Shown piece after piece: positions 1 through 6,650 of a stretch of 14,575 nucleotides of DNA (positions are counted from its first letter, which is position 1; each line of letters opens with the position of its first letter). A model generated the notes under the pieces. That model ran no database searches, was not told the origin of the DNA, and saw only the letters and a program-made list of their open reading frames with translations. The DNA is from an uncultured Alistipes sp. Lineage in GTDB: Bacteria; Bacteroidota; Bacteroidia; Bacteroidales; Rikenellaceae. The DNA is taken from NCBI GenBank assembly GCA_949840605.1, contig CATKXN010000061.1, positions 1-14,575 on the forward strand. The letters are read 5' to 3'. The position numbers were made by a program, and so were the translations under genes.

Positions 1-216
1 GAAGACAAATACAGCGCCCGCATCGAAGCCTCCGGCCGCGCCCACCACTGGGGCGAAGCCTCCGGGACCTCAATGTCCTCCCCCTTCACCGCCGGCATAT
101 TCGCCCTCTGGCTCCAGGCCGACCCCCCCCGCACCCCCGCCGGCCGCCGCCGCGGCGCCCCCGGGACCACGCCGCGCCGCTACCCGGACCTGCCCATGTT
201 CTTTTGGGGCTTCTAC
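1..216 (+). pseudogene. 3' part of a subtilisin-family (S8) serine protease, tail lost at the junction with aroC
   Basis: The frame is open from base 1. It contains WGEASGTSMSSPFTAGIFALWLQ, the segment around the catalytic serine of S8 proteases (GTSMxxP; serine codon 70-72) followed by the usual buried helix. A further stretch, TTPRRYPDLPMFFWG (about 166-210), resembles what follows in Bacteroidetes subtilases, where a domain end of the WGYG...DAYAG type is common. Between them, residues encoded at 121-180 are low-complexity (PRTPAGRRRGAP) and do not look like a normal domain. The aspartate and histidine of the triad lie upstream of the window. No protease stop codon is seen, because the frame runs on into chorismate synthase. 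Family assignment is firm; whether the fragment is a real remnant or an assembly product is open. Confidence 0.7.
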
Positions 217-984
217 GCGGGCCGCACGACGGGAGCCCCGCTGACCGTCGAGTTCGCCAACACCAACACCCGGTCGCAGGACTACTCCAACGTCGTGCTC
301 CACTACCGCCCCTCGCACGCCGATCTGGTGGCCCGCCACAAGTTCGGCGGGTTCAACGACCCGCGCGGCGGAGGCCATTTCTCGGCCCGTCTGACGCTGG
401 GACTGGTCGCCGCAGGGGTCGTCGCCAAAAAGATACTGCCCGCGGGCGTGCGTTTCGCCACGCGGCTCGCCGAGATCGGCGGATGCACCGATCCGGCGGG
501 TTTCGACGAAGTGCTGCGCGCCGCCGCAGCCGACCGCGATTCGGTGGGCGGAGTCGTCGAATGCCGTGTGCAGGGCGTCCCGCTGGGGCTGGGAGAACCG
601 TTCTTCGACTCGGCGGAGAGCATGATCGCCCACCTGCTGTTCGCCGTTCCGGCGGTCAAGGGGGTGGAGTTCGGCAGCGGCTTCGCGGGCGCACGCCTGC
701 GCGGCTCCGAGAACAACGACTGCTTCACGGACGGCGAAGGCACGACCGCAACGAACCGTGCCGGCGGCATCAACGGCGGCATCACCAACGGCAACGAAAT
801 CGTAGTCCGCGCGGCGCTGAAACCCACGCCGAGCATCAGCCGCGAACAAATGACCTTCAACCAGGCCACCGGCCGGGTGGAACCGCTGGAGATCCGCGGC
901 CGCCACGACGTCTGCGTCGCCCTGCGCGGCGCGGTGGTCGTCGAGGCCGCCGTAGCCGTGGCCCTGGCCAATTTCATCCGCTGA
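1..984 (+). CDS. aroC: Chorismate synthase lacking its N-terminus, fused in frame to a subtilase tail (chimeric frame, 5' end outside window)
   Basis: From about base 220 the frame reads as chorismate synthase (5-enolpyruvylshikimate-3-phosphate to chorismate, FMN-dependent, last step of the shikimate pathway). Family signatures run in order: GRTTGAP (220-240), TRSQDYSN, the RPSHAD histidine (codon 316-318), RGGGHFSAR, GVPLGLGEPFFD, VKGVEFGSGF, GSENND, NRAGGINGGITNG, ALKPTPSI and the terminal GRHDVC with its aspartate at 907-909. About 75 residues expected before GRTTGAP are absent, including the FGESHG motif with the other invariant histidine and part of the FMN/substrate site. In their place is the end of an S8 protease in the same frame. 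There is no internal start giving a normal AroC, and the ATG at 73 lies inside the protease motif. If the sequence is correct, this AroC is unlikely to be active. The stop TGA overlaps the prmC start by one base. Confidence 0.85.
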   Translation, partial: EDKYSARIEASGRAHHWGEASGTSMSSPFTAGIFALWLQADPPRTPAGRRRGAPGTTPRRYPDLPMFFWGFYAGRTTGAPLTVEFANTNTRSQDYSNVVLHYRPSHADLVARHKFGGFNDPRGGGHFSARLTLGLVAAGVVAKKILPAGVRFATRLAEIGGCTDPAGFDEVLRAAAADRDSVGGVVECRVQGVPLGLGEPFFDSAESMIAHLLFAVPAVKGVEFGSGFAGARLRGSENNDCFTDGEGTTATNRAGGINGGITNGNEIVVRAALKPTPSISREQMTFNQATGRVEPLEIRGRHDVCVALRGAVVVEAAVAVALANFIR

Positions 985-1823
985 TGACCCGCCGCGAATC
1001 CGTCGACCGACTGACCGCATGCCTCGTGCCCCTCTACGGGGAGCGCGAAGCCCGCACGATCGCCCGGATCGCCGTCGCGGAACTTGCGGGAATCCCGCTG
1101 TCGGCCCTGCTCGCCGAACCCGGGGCGGAACTCGCCGCCGGGGGATTGGAGGAAGCCGCACAGCGTCTTGCGGCCGGAGAACCTTTGCAATATGTCGTCG
1201 GACACACCGAATTTTACGGGCACCGTTTCGCCGTGCGCAAAGGGGTGCTGATTCCGCGTCCCGAGACCGAGGAGCTGGTGGATCGTATACTGCACAGCGA
1301 GCGCGGATCGCGGAGAATACTGGACGTGGGGACCGGAAGCGGCTGCATCGCGGCATCGCTGGCGCTGGGGCTTCCGGACGCGGAAATTTTCGCCGCCGAC
1401 ATTTCGGACGAAGCGCTGGCCGTCGCCGCGGAGAACTTCCGGACGCTAGGGGCCCGGGTCACGCTCCGCAAGGCCGATGCGCTGAACGGACTGGCGGAAG
1501 CATTCCCGGAGCGTTTCGACGCGATCGTGTCGAACCCGCCCTACGTGCCCGAAAGCGACCGCGCGGAGATGCACCCCAACGTCCGCGACCACGAGCCCGC
1601 CGTGGCGCTGTTCGTCCCGGACGACGACCGCATCCGCTTCTACCGGGCCATCGCGCAGGCCGGACGGCGGATGCTCGAGCCCGGCGGACGCCTTTGGTTC
1701 GAGATTTACGAATACGCCGCGGACGAAGTGGCCCGCATGTTGGAAGGCGAAGAATATACAGACATCACGGTCCGCAGGGACCTTTTCGACAAACCCCGCA
1801 TGGTATGCTGCCGGCTGAACTGA
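984..1823 (+). CDS. prmC: Peptide chain release factor N5-glutamine methyltransferase
   Basis: This 279-residue protein has the length and motif order of PrmC (HemK), which methylates the glutamine of the GGQ motif of release factors RF1/RF2 using S-adenosylmethionine, in the cytoplasm. The N-terminal helical domain (about 1-85) ends in QYVVGHTEFYG. RPETEEL (92-98) is the classic linker motif. The SAM-binding glycine loop is DVGTGSGC (114-121), and the glutamine-binding signature NPPY is at 184-187, followed by VPESD. The start ATG at 984 overlaps the stop of the preceding frame (TGATG), and no Shine-Dalgarno site is visible, so translation is probably coupled. The 3' end overlaps recX by 19 bases. 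A longer in-frame extension to 204 exists but only crosses aroC and has no family similarity. Confidence 0.95.
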   Translation: MTRRESVDRLTACLVPLYGEREARTIARIAVAELAGIPLSALLAEPGAELAAGGLEEAAQRLAAGEPLQYVVGHTEFYGHRFAVRKGVLIPRPETEELVDRILHSERGSRRILDVGTGSGCIAASLALGLPDAEIFAADISDEALAVAAENFRTLGARVTLRKADALNGLAEAFPERFDAIVSNPPYVPESDRAEMHPNVRDHEPAVALFVPDDDRIRFYRAIAQAGRRMLEPGGRLWFEIYEYAADEVARMLEGEEYTDITVRRDLFDKPRMVCCRLN

Positions 1824-2317
1824 AAAAAAGACGCGACAAGACCCCGGAGGAGGCGCTCGCCGCGCTGATGCGGCTCTGCGCCCGGGCCGAGAAGTCGGAG
1901 AGCGACGCCCGGCGGCTGATGCGCGGCTGGGGAGTCGCCGAGGCCGACGCCCGGCGCGTGCTCGACCGGCTGCTCCGCGACCGCTTTATCGACGACGGTC
2001 GCTATGCCGAAGCCTTCGTACGCGAAAAACTGCGGCTGAGCGGCTGGGGCGCGTACAAAATCCGCACGACGCTGCAGCGCAAAGGCATCCGCAGGGAGCT
2101 GATCGATGCGGCGCTGGAGCAGGCCGGAGGTACGGACATGGGCGAACGCCTGGCGCAGATGCTCGCCCGCAAGGCGCGGACGGTGCGGGCCGCCACGCCC
2201 CGCGACCTGAAAACGAAACTGATCCGCTACGGGCTTTCGCTCGGATACGAATACGAGGCGGTGATCGAAGCCGCCTCGGCAATGGTGAGGGAGACAGACA
2301 CATGCGAAGATTTCTAA
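1805..2317 (+). CDS. recX: RecX family regulator of RecA
   Basis: The gene encodes 170 residues. RecX proteins bind RecA filaments and modulate recombination and the SOS response in the cytoplasm. The three-helix RecX repeats are visible: ALMRLCARAEKSESDARRLM (about 18-40), then the most conserved block with FIDDGRYAEAFVREK and WGAYKIRTTLQRKGI (about 60-95), then a third repeat with RDLKTKLIRYGLSLGY near the C-terminus. The start at 1805 is chosen because the conserved first repeat begins about 18 residues later; the next ATG (1868) would cut into it. It overlaps prmC by 19 bases and the downstream peptidase gene by 16, consistent with one translationally coupled operon. prmC-recX neighbourhoods are common in Bacteroidetes (recalled, not searched). 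Confidence 0.9.
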   Translation: MLPAELKKRRDKTPEEALAALMRLCARAEKSESDARRLMRGWGVAEADARRVLDRLLRDRFIDDGRYAEAFVREKLRLSGWGAYKIRTTLQRKGIRRELIDAALEQAGGTDMGERLAQMLARKARTVRAATPRDLKTKLIRYGLSLGYEYEAVIEAASAMVRETDTCEDF

Positions 2318-4029
2318 CCGTTCTGCTGCTTGCCGCGATCGGCGCCGGGGCGCAGGCCCAGCGGCTCGATCCCGGCGACTACATCTACCCGGTGCGCGAC
2401 GTGGCGCGGCTCTACTCGGCCAACTTCGGCGAGATGCGCCCGGGACATTTCCACGGGGGCATCGACATCAAGACCGACGGCGCGGAGGGCAAACCCCTCG
2501 TAGCGGTTGCCGACGGCTACGTTTCGCGCGTGAGCCTCACGGCGGGCGGCTACGGCCGGGCCGTCTATCTCACGCTGCGCAACGGCACGACGGCCGTTTA
2601 CGGCCACCTGCAGCGTTTCCGCGACGACATCGAGCGACATGTCCGGCAGGAGCGCACGACGCGCCGCGCGAACAGCGTCAACCTCTTCTTCGGACCCGAA
2701 ACGTGGCCCGTGAAGCAGGGCGACGTGATCGGATTCTCGGGCGACAGCGGTTCGTCGATGGGTCCGCATCTCCACTTCGAAATCCGCGACACCCCGACCC
2801 AACGGCTCTGCAACGTCGTCCGCGAAGGCGTCATCCGCCCCGAGGACAACCTCCCGCCCCGCATCATGCGCCTGCATTACGTCGAGGTCGACACCCTGCG
2901 GGGCGTTCCGGTCCGCAGCCGCGCGGAGAGCTACGCCGTAGTCCGCGAGGCCGAAGGACGCTACCGCCTGACGCGCGAAGAACCCGTCGGCACAGGGCGC
3001 AAAGGCTACTTCGTGGCCGAGGTCACCGACCGCCGCAACGGCGTGCACAACACGTTCGGCATCTGGCGCGTCACGGCCTCGGCAGACGGCGTCCCCTATT
3101 TCGAATACCGCATGGACGGCTTCACCCACGACCTGTCGCGCTGCTGCGACGCCGTGAGCTGCTACCCGCTACAGTCCCGTTCGCGCAACGAGGTGATCCG
3201 ACTGGCGCAGCTGGCCGGCTCGCCCGGCTGTTTCTATCCGGTGATGGAGGAGCGCGGCCTGGTGCGCACGGCCGAGGGGCAGCTGCGCCGCATCCGCATC
3301 GAGGCCGAAGACGACTGCGGCAACCGCTCGGCGCTGGAATTCACGGTCCGCGGACGCTCCGACAGTTTCCGGGCCCGGGCCGACTCGGCGGCCACGGCCC
3401 TCTATCCCGACCGGGCCTCGCACGTGCGGGTCGGCACCGAAGCCCGGGTCAGCATCCCCGAAGGAGCGCTCTATGAACCGATATTCGTGAAACCCGAATG
3501 CCTCGGGGCCCCGCAGGCCGATTCGGGCGTCGTGGTGCTTTCGCCCGCCTACCGGTTTCTCAGCCCCGACACACCGCTGCGGCATCCCGCAGCCGTCACC
3601 GTCCGCACCCGCGTACCGCGGCGGCTGCAGTTCCGGACCGTACTGGCCGTGCGCAACCGCAAAGGCCGGCTGTCCCCCGTCGGAGGCTCCTATGCGAACG
3701 GCGCCGTGACGGCCTCGACCTACGCCACGGGCGACCTGTTCGTGGCAGCCGACACGCTCGCACCTTCAGTCCGGCCCCTCTTCGCCGAGGGCGCCGACCT
3801 CTCGAAATCCGAAAGCCTGCGTTTCCGCGCCGCCGACAATTTCTCGGGCGTCGCCTCGTGGACGCTGCGCATCGACGGCGAATGGGTCCCCTGCGACCGT
3901 TTCCCGATGAAAGGTACGCTCGTCCACTTCTTCGACGCCCCGCCGCAGCGGCGCAGACACGAGGTGCAGCTCTCGGTCCGGGACGGATGCGGCAATACGG
4001 CCCAGTTCAAGGGCACATTTTACCGGTAA
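2302..4029 (+). CDS. Secreted M23-family (LytM/lysostaphin-like) metallopeptidase with Ig-like C-terminal region
   Basis: The product has 575 residues. A signal peptide covers about 1-19 (MRRFLTVLLLAAIGAGAQAQ). The M23 zinc-peptidase domain spans roughly 30-170: HGGID (His51, Asp55) is the HxxxD zinc motif, GHL at 101-103 carries an accessory histidine, and GPHLHFE (156-158 HLH) is the second zinc/catalytic motif. All key residues are present, so activity against peptidoglycan cross-links is likely. The remaining ~400 residues look like beta-rich, immunoglobulin-type modules; two similar endings, DDCGNRSALEF (about 336-346) and DGCGNTAQFKG (near the C-terminus), suggest a duplicated unit. The start at 2302 has a purine-rich GAGGGAG at 2287-2293, unusually good for this phylum, and overlaps recX by 16 bases. 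It is the last gene before a new promoter. Confidence 0.9.
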   Translation: MRRFLTVLLLAAIGAGAQAQRLDPGDYIYPVRDVARLYSANFGEMRPGHFHGGIDIKTDGAEGKPLVAVADGYVSRVSLTAGGYGRAVYLTLRNGTTAVYGHLQRFRDDIERHVRQERTTRRANSVNLFFGPETWPVKQGDVIGFSGDSGSSMGPHLHFEIRDTPTQRLCNVVREGVIRPEDNLPPRIMRLHYVEVDTLRGVPVRSRAESYAVVREAEGRYRLTREEPVGTGRKGYFVAEVTDRRNGVHNTFGIWRVTASADGVPYFEYRMDGFTHDLSRCCDAVSCYPLQSRSRNEVIRLAQLAGSPGCFYPVMEERGLVRTAEGQLRRIRIEAEDDCGNRSALEFTVRGRSDSFRARADSAATALYPDRASHVRVGTEARVSIPEGALYEPIFVKPECLGAPQADSGVVVLSPAYRFLSPDTPLRHPAAVTVRTRVPRRLQFRTVLAVRNRKGRLSPVGGSYANGAVTASTYATGDLFVAADTLAPSVRPLFAEGADLSKSESLRFRAADNFSGVASWTLRIDGEWVPCDRFPMKGTLVHFFDAPPQRRRHEVQLSVRDGCGNTAQFKGTFYR

Positions 4030-4055
4030 TGCGCAGGGGATTGCGAAAAATTTGC

Positions 4056-4063
4056 TATATTTG
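4056..4063 (+). promoter_or_regulatory. Bacteroidetes-type -7 promoter box before the response-regulator gene
   Basis: TATATTTG matches the TAnnTTTG -7 consensus of the Bacteroidetes primary sigma factor exactly. It lies in the only AT-rich stretch of this region, 23 bases before the ATG at 4087. No good -33 TTTG is seen at the usual 19-21 base spacing; the nearest upstream TTG (4041) is too close. The position suggests a short leader for the receiver gene. Confidence 0.6.
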
Positions 4064-4086
4064 CGCTAATAGCAACGTTAAGCGAA

Positions 4087-4467
4087 ATGAACGACAACAA
4101 CACATCGGAACGTAAACCGCTGATCCTGATTGCGGAAGATGTCGAAAGCAACTACAAACTGCTGGAAATAATACTCAAGAAGGAGTACGACCTGCTTTGG
4201 GCCAAAAACGGCAGGGAGGCAGTGGAGTACGCTCTCGAGAAGCATCCCGACGCCGTGCTGATGGACATCAAGATGCCGGTGATGGACGGAATCGAGGCCC
4301 TGAAGGAAATTCGGCTCCACACCGCCGAACTGCCCGTCATCATGCAGACGGCCTATGCCTTCGACACCGACCGGCGCATCGCCGAAGAGGCCGGATGCAA
4401 CGGTTTCATCACCAAGCCCGTCATGCCGCGCGAACTGAAAATGTATCTCGACAAATATCTCAAATAA
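4087..4467 (+). CDS. Stand-alone receiver-domain response regulator
   Basis: The 126 residues are one CheY-like receiver domain without a DNA-binding or enzymatic output domain. Phosphorylation residues are all present: acidic pair Glu17/Asp18, phospho-acceptor Asp60 in VLMDIKMPVMDG, switch Thr88 in QTAY, and Lys110 in the TKP motif. A short polar N-terminus (NDNNTSERK) precedes the first strand. Receivers of this sequence type often sit at the C-terminus of hybrid kinases, so a detached phosphorelay receiver is plausible. It is followed by a strong terminator and two sensor-kinase genes on the same strand, which are the obvious candidate partners. It could instead be a general single-domain adaptor fed by kinases elsewhere. 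Confidence 0.92.
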   Translation: MNDNNTSERKPLILIAEDVESNYKLLEIILKKEYDLLWAKNGREAVEYALEKHPDAVLMDIKMPVMDGIEALKEIRLHTAELPVIMQTAYAFDTDRRIAEEAGCNGFITKPVMPRELKMYLDKYLK

Positions 4468-4468
4468 C

Positions 4469-4482
4469 GGCTTCGCGAAGCC
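4469..4482. repeat. Perfect 14-base palindrome after the response-regulator stop
   Basis: GGCTTCGCGAAGCC is self-complementary and begins two bases after the TAA of the receiver gene. It can form a small hairpin just before the main terminator and may stabilise the mRNA 3' end. No function is proven by the sequence. Confidence 0.4.
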
Positions 4483-4495
4483 TCTCAGACTGAAA

Positions 4496-4528
4496 ACAGA
4501 CCGGAGGTTTGTCCGGTCTGTTTTTTTT
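4496..4528 (+). terminator. Rho-independent terminator of the response-regulator gene
   Basis: ACAGACCGGA (4496-4505) pairs perfectly with TCCGGTCTGT (4512-4521) around a six-base loop, and a run of eight T follows at 4521-4528. It is a 10-bp stem with a uridine tract, correctly oriented for the receiver gene. Confidence 0.92.
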
Positions 4529-4539
4529 ACCTATTTCAA
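4508..4539 (+). promoter_or_regulatory. Weak candidate promoter for the sensor-kinase pair, overlapping the terminator
   Basis: TTTG at 4508-4511, in the terminator loop, is followed after 20 bases by TATTTCAA at 4532-4539. That has the correct -33 sequence and spacing but only half of the fixed -7 positions. Only 37 bases separate the T tract from the ATG at 4566, so a kinase promoter must lie here or the genes depend on terminator read-through. Confidence 0.2.
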
Positions 4540-4565
4540 TCTCCGCAAAAGCGCCGTCCCTGCAA

Positions 4566-6650
4566 ATGTCCCTCTTCCGGCACCTATTCTTCACGATATG
4601 CGTTCTGATGTGCTCCGTTCCGAGCGCACGGGCGCACCGGCAACAGTCCGACAGCCTGCAACAGGTGCTGGCGCACACCGCAGACCCCGAAAAACGGACG
4701 CAGCTGCTGCTCGACCTGAAGGACATCAACGAAGATTCGAACCTCAACCTGGCCTTTTCGATCCAGCTCTTCCGCGAGGCGGCTGCCATCGGAGACACCT
4801 ATGCCATGGCCGTAGCCACCGTGCCCGTCGTCGCGCAGTACGCCCCCTACCCCGAGCAGGAAGACTCGCTCCGTTACTGCATCTCGAAACTGCGGGAACT
4901 GACGCCCGGAACCCCCGAGGAGGGGATGGACGCCTATGCCGAAATGGGCATCGGATTCTACCGTCTGCGCAACATATACGACCGGGAAGAGGCGCTCCGG
5001 CTGGCACACGCCATCTGCCGGTGGTGCGAAGACGACACGGCGCACCCGGACAACGTTTTCCACCGGGTGAAGCGGCTCCTGCTCAAAGGCCACGCCGGGG
5101 TGACGATCGATTACTACGAAAAAGGGATACGCAACGCCTTCATCCCCCAGACCCGGTTCTGGGAGGAGGCTTTCGAACTCACCCGGCGGATGCCCGGCCC
5201 GGTCGTCCGGCACGACTTCGCCGACCTGGTCTACTATCTCCTCAGCGGCGCCTACAACCAAGCCAAACGCTACGACAAACAAGAAACGCTGACCTCCGAC
5301 TATGTCGACATGCTCGACGCCTACTATGCCGAAGAGGACCGTATCGGACGGCGCCCCTACCTCTACCGGGACAACAGCTACGTGAACCCGTTCCGGCAGC
5401 TGATCCGCTGCACGCTCAACATCGGGCGCGACGATCTGACGGAGATGCATTTCGATCAGTTCCGCCGGCGCATGCTGAACGCCCGGGGCGAAAACCTGCT
5501 GCGCAACAAAACCTACCTTTACGAGTTGGGCTATCTCTGGAAAGGCATCCGGGGCGACTATGCGCAGGGCATCCTCTACTGCGACTCGCTGATCACGATG
5601 ATCGGCCAGGGCAAGGGCTATTTCCGGATGAATCCCTCGAAGATCTGCCAGGTACACCGCGACCGGAGCCTGATGCTCGCCCGCGCAGGCCGTCACGAAG
5701 AGTCGTTCGCCGCCTATGACCGCACGTGGGAGGTGCAGGACTCGATCTTCCGGGCCGGACAGGAGGAACGGAGCGAGACCATCCGCCTGCGCCACGACAT
5801 GGACCGCCTCAAACTCGCCGAAACCCGCGCCGTGATCCGCAACCGCACGGCGGCGCTCATCTCGTTCATCGCCTTCGGCGCGCTGCTGCTCGGAACGGGC
5901 ATCTACCTGGCCGTCGCGCTGCGCCGCAACCGCCGGCTGCAGGCCGACATCGCCCGCCACGCCCGCAAGGCGCAGGAGAGCGAGCATATGAAGTCGATCT
6001 TCGTCAACACGATCTGCCGCCGCATCGGAGCTCCGCTGACAGCCATCGACCGGACGGCGCAGGCGGTGATGACTTCCGAAGCCCCCGTCGCCGACCGGAT
6101 GCAGATGCTCGGCGCAATCCGCGAAAGCACCGACCTGCTGCTCTCGACACTCGACAACATGCTCGAAGCCGCCAGCCTCGACAGCCTGACCGAAAAACTC
6201 CGGATGGAACCGGTGGACATCGACCGGCTGTGCCGTGCGGAACTGCTCTCGGTCAACCGGCTCCGGCAGGGACAGGATGTCGAATACACGTTCGAGGCCC
6301 CGGAAGAGGCGTGCATCGTCCCGACACATTCCAAATACTTCGCGCTGGTGGTCCGTGCACTGCTCGACAACGCCCGCAAATTCACCAGCAAAGGTCGCAT
6401 CACACTCAGCTGCGAGGCCGACGCCCCGGCCAACGAACTCCGCATACGGGTCACCGACACCGGCTGCGGAATCCCGCCCGAACAACGGGAGAAGCTGTTC
6501 AGCCCGTTGTCCGACTCTTCGTCCGAATCGCGCGGCCTGAGCCTCGGACTCTGCCGCATGATCGCCGAGCGCCTCGCCGGTTCGATACGCCTCGACACCA
6601 GTTATACGAAGGGAGCGCGGTTCATATTCACCATACCGCTGAAGCCATGA
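4566..6650 (+). CDS. Membrane sensor histidine-kinase-like protein lacking the phospho-acceptor histidine (probable pseudokinase)
   Basis: Starting at ATG 4566 the protein has 694 residues. The frame extends upstream into the terminator, but the signal peptide begins here (MSLFRHLFFTICVLMCSVPSARA). Residues 25-425 form a long helical, TPR-like periplasmic sensor. A membrane segment lies at about 430-452, followed by a short coiled stretch and a HisKA-like helix pair (about 470-545). The H-box reads NTICRRIGAPLTAI: the histidine position is Arg485, and the Glu, Arg and Thr that normally follow are also changed. The HATPase_c domain (about 590-690) keeps the N-box Asn602 (LLDNARKFT) and DTGCGIP (631-637), but the glycine-rich ATP lid is altered (RGLSLGLC instead of GxGLGL) and two residues shorter than in the neighbour. 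It probably binds ATP poorly or not at all and cannot autophosphorylate. It overlaps the next kinase gene by four bases. Confidence 0.88.
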   Translation: MSLFRHLFFTICVLMCSVPSARAHRQQSDSLQQVLAHTADPEKRTQLLLDLKDINEDSNLNLAFSIQLFREAAAIGDTYAMAVATVPVVAQYAPYPEQEDSLRYCISKLRELTPGTPEEGMDAYAEMGIGFYRLRNIYDREEALRLAHAICRWCEDDTAHPDNVFHRVKRLLLKGHAGVTIDYYEKGIRNAFIPQTRFWEEAFELTRRMPGPVVRHDFADLVYYLLSGAYNQAKRYDKQETLTSDYVDMLDAYYAEEDRIGRRPYLYRDNSYVNPFRQLIRCTLNIGRDDLTEMHFDQFRRRMLNARGENLLRNKTYLYELGYLWKGIRGDYAQGILYCDSLITMIGQGKGYFRMNPSKICQVHRDRSLMLARAGRHEESFAAYDRTWEVQDSIFRAGQEERSETIRLRHDMDRLKLAETRAVIRNRTAALISFIAFGALLLGTGIYLAVALRRNRRLQADIARHARKAQESEHMKSIFVNTICRRIGAPLTAIDRTAQAVMTSEAPVADRMQMLGAIRESTDLLLSTLDNMLEAASLDSLTEKLRMEPVDIDRLCRAELLSVNRLRQGQDVEYTFEAPEEACIVPTHSKYFALVVRALLDNARKFTSKGRITLSCEADAPANELRIRVTDTGCGIPPEQREKLFSPLSDSSSESRGLSLGLCRMIAERLAGSIRLDTSYTKGARFIFTIPLKP

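Noticed and set aside
70..1356. Long - strand frame (428 aa) opposite aroC/prmC
   Set aside because: Arg/Gly/Ala-rich translation without motifs, opposite a strand with clear AroC and PrmC signatures; a by-product of high GC third positions.
4509..4565. Upstream-extended start of the first kinase gene
   Set aside because: The extension lies in the terminator hairpin and T tract; the signal peptide begins at the ATG at 4566.
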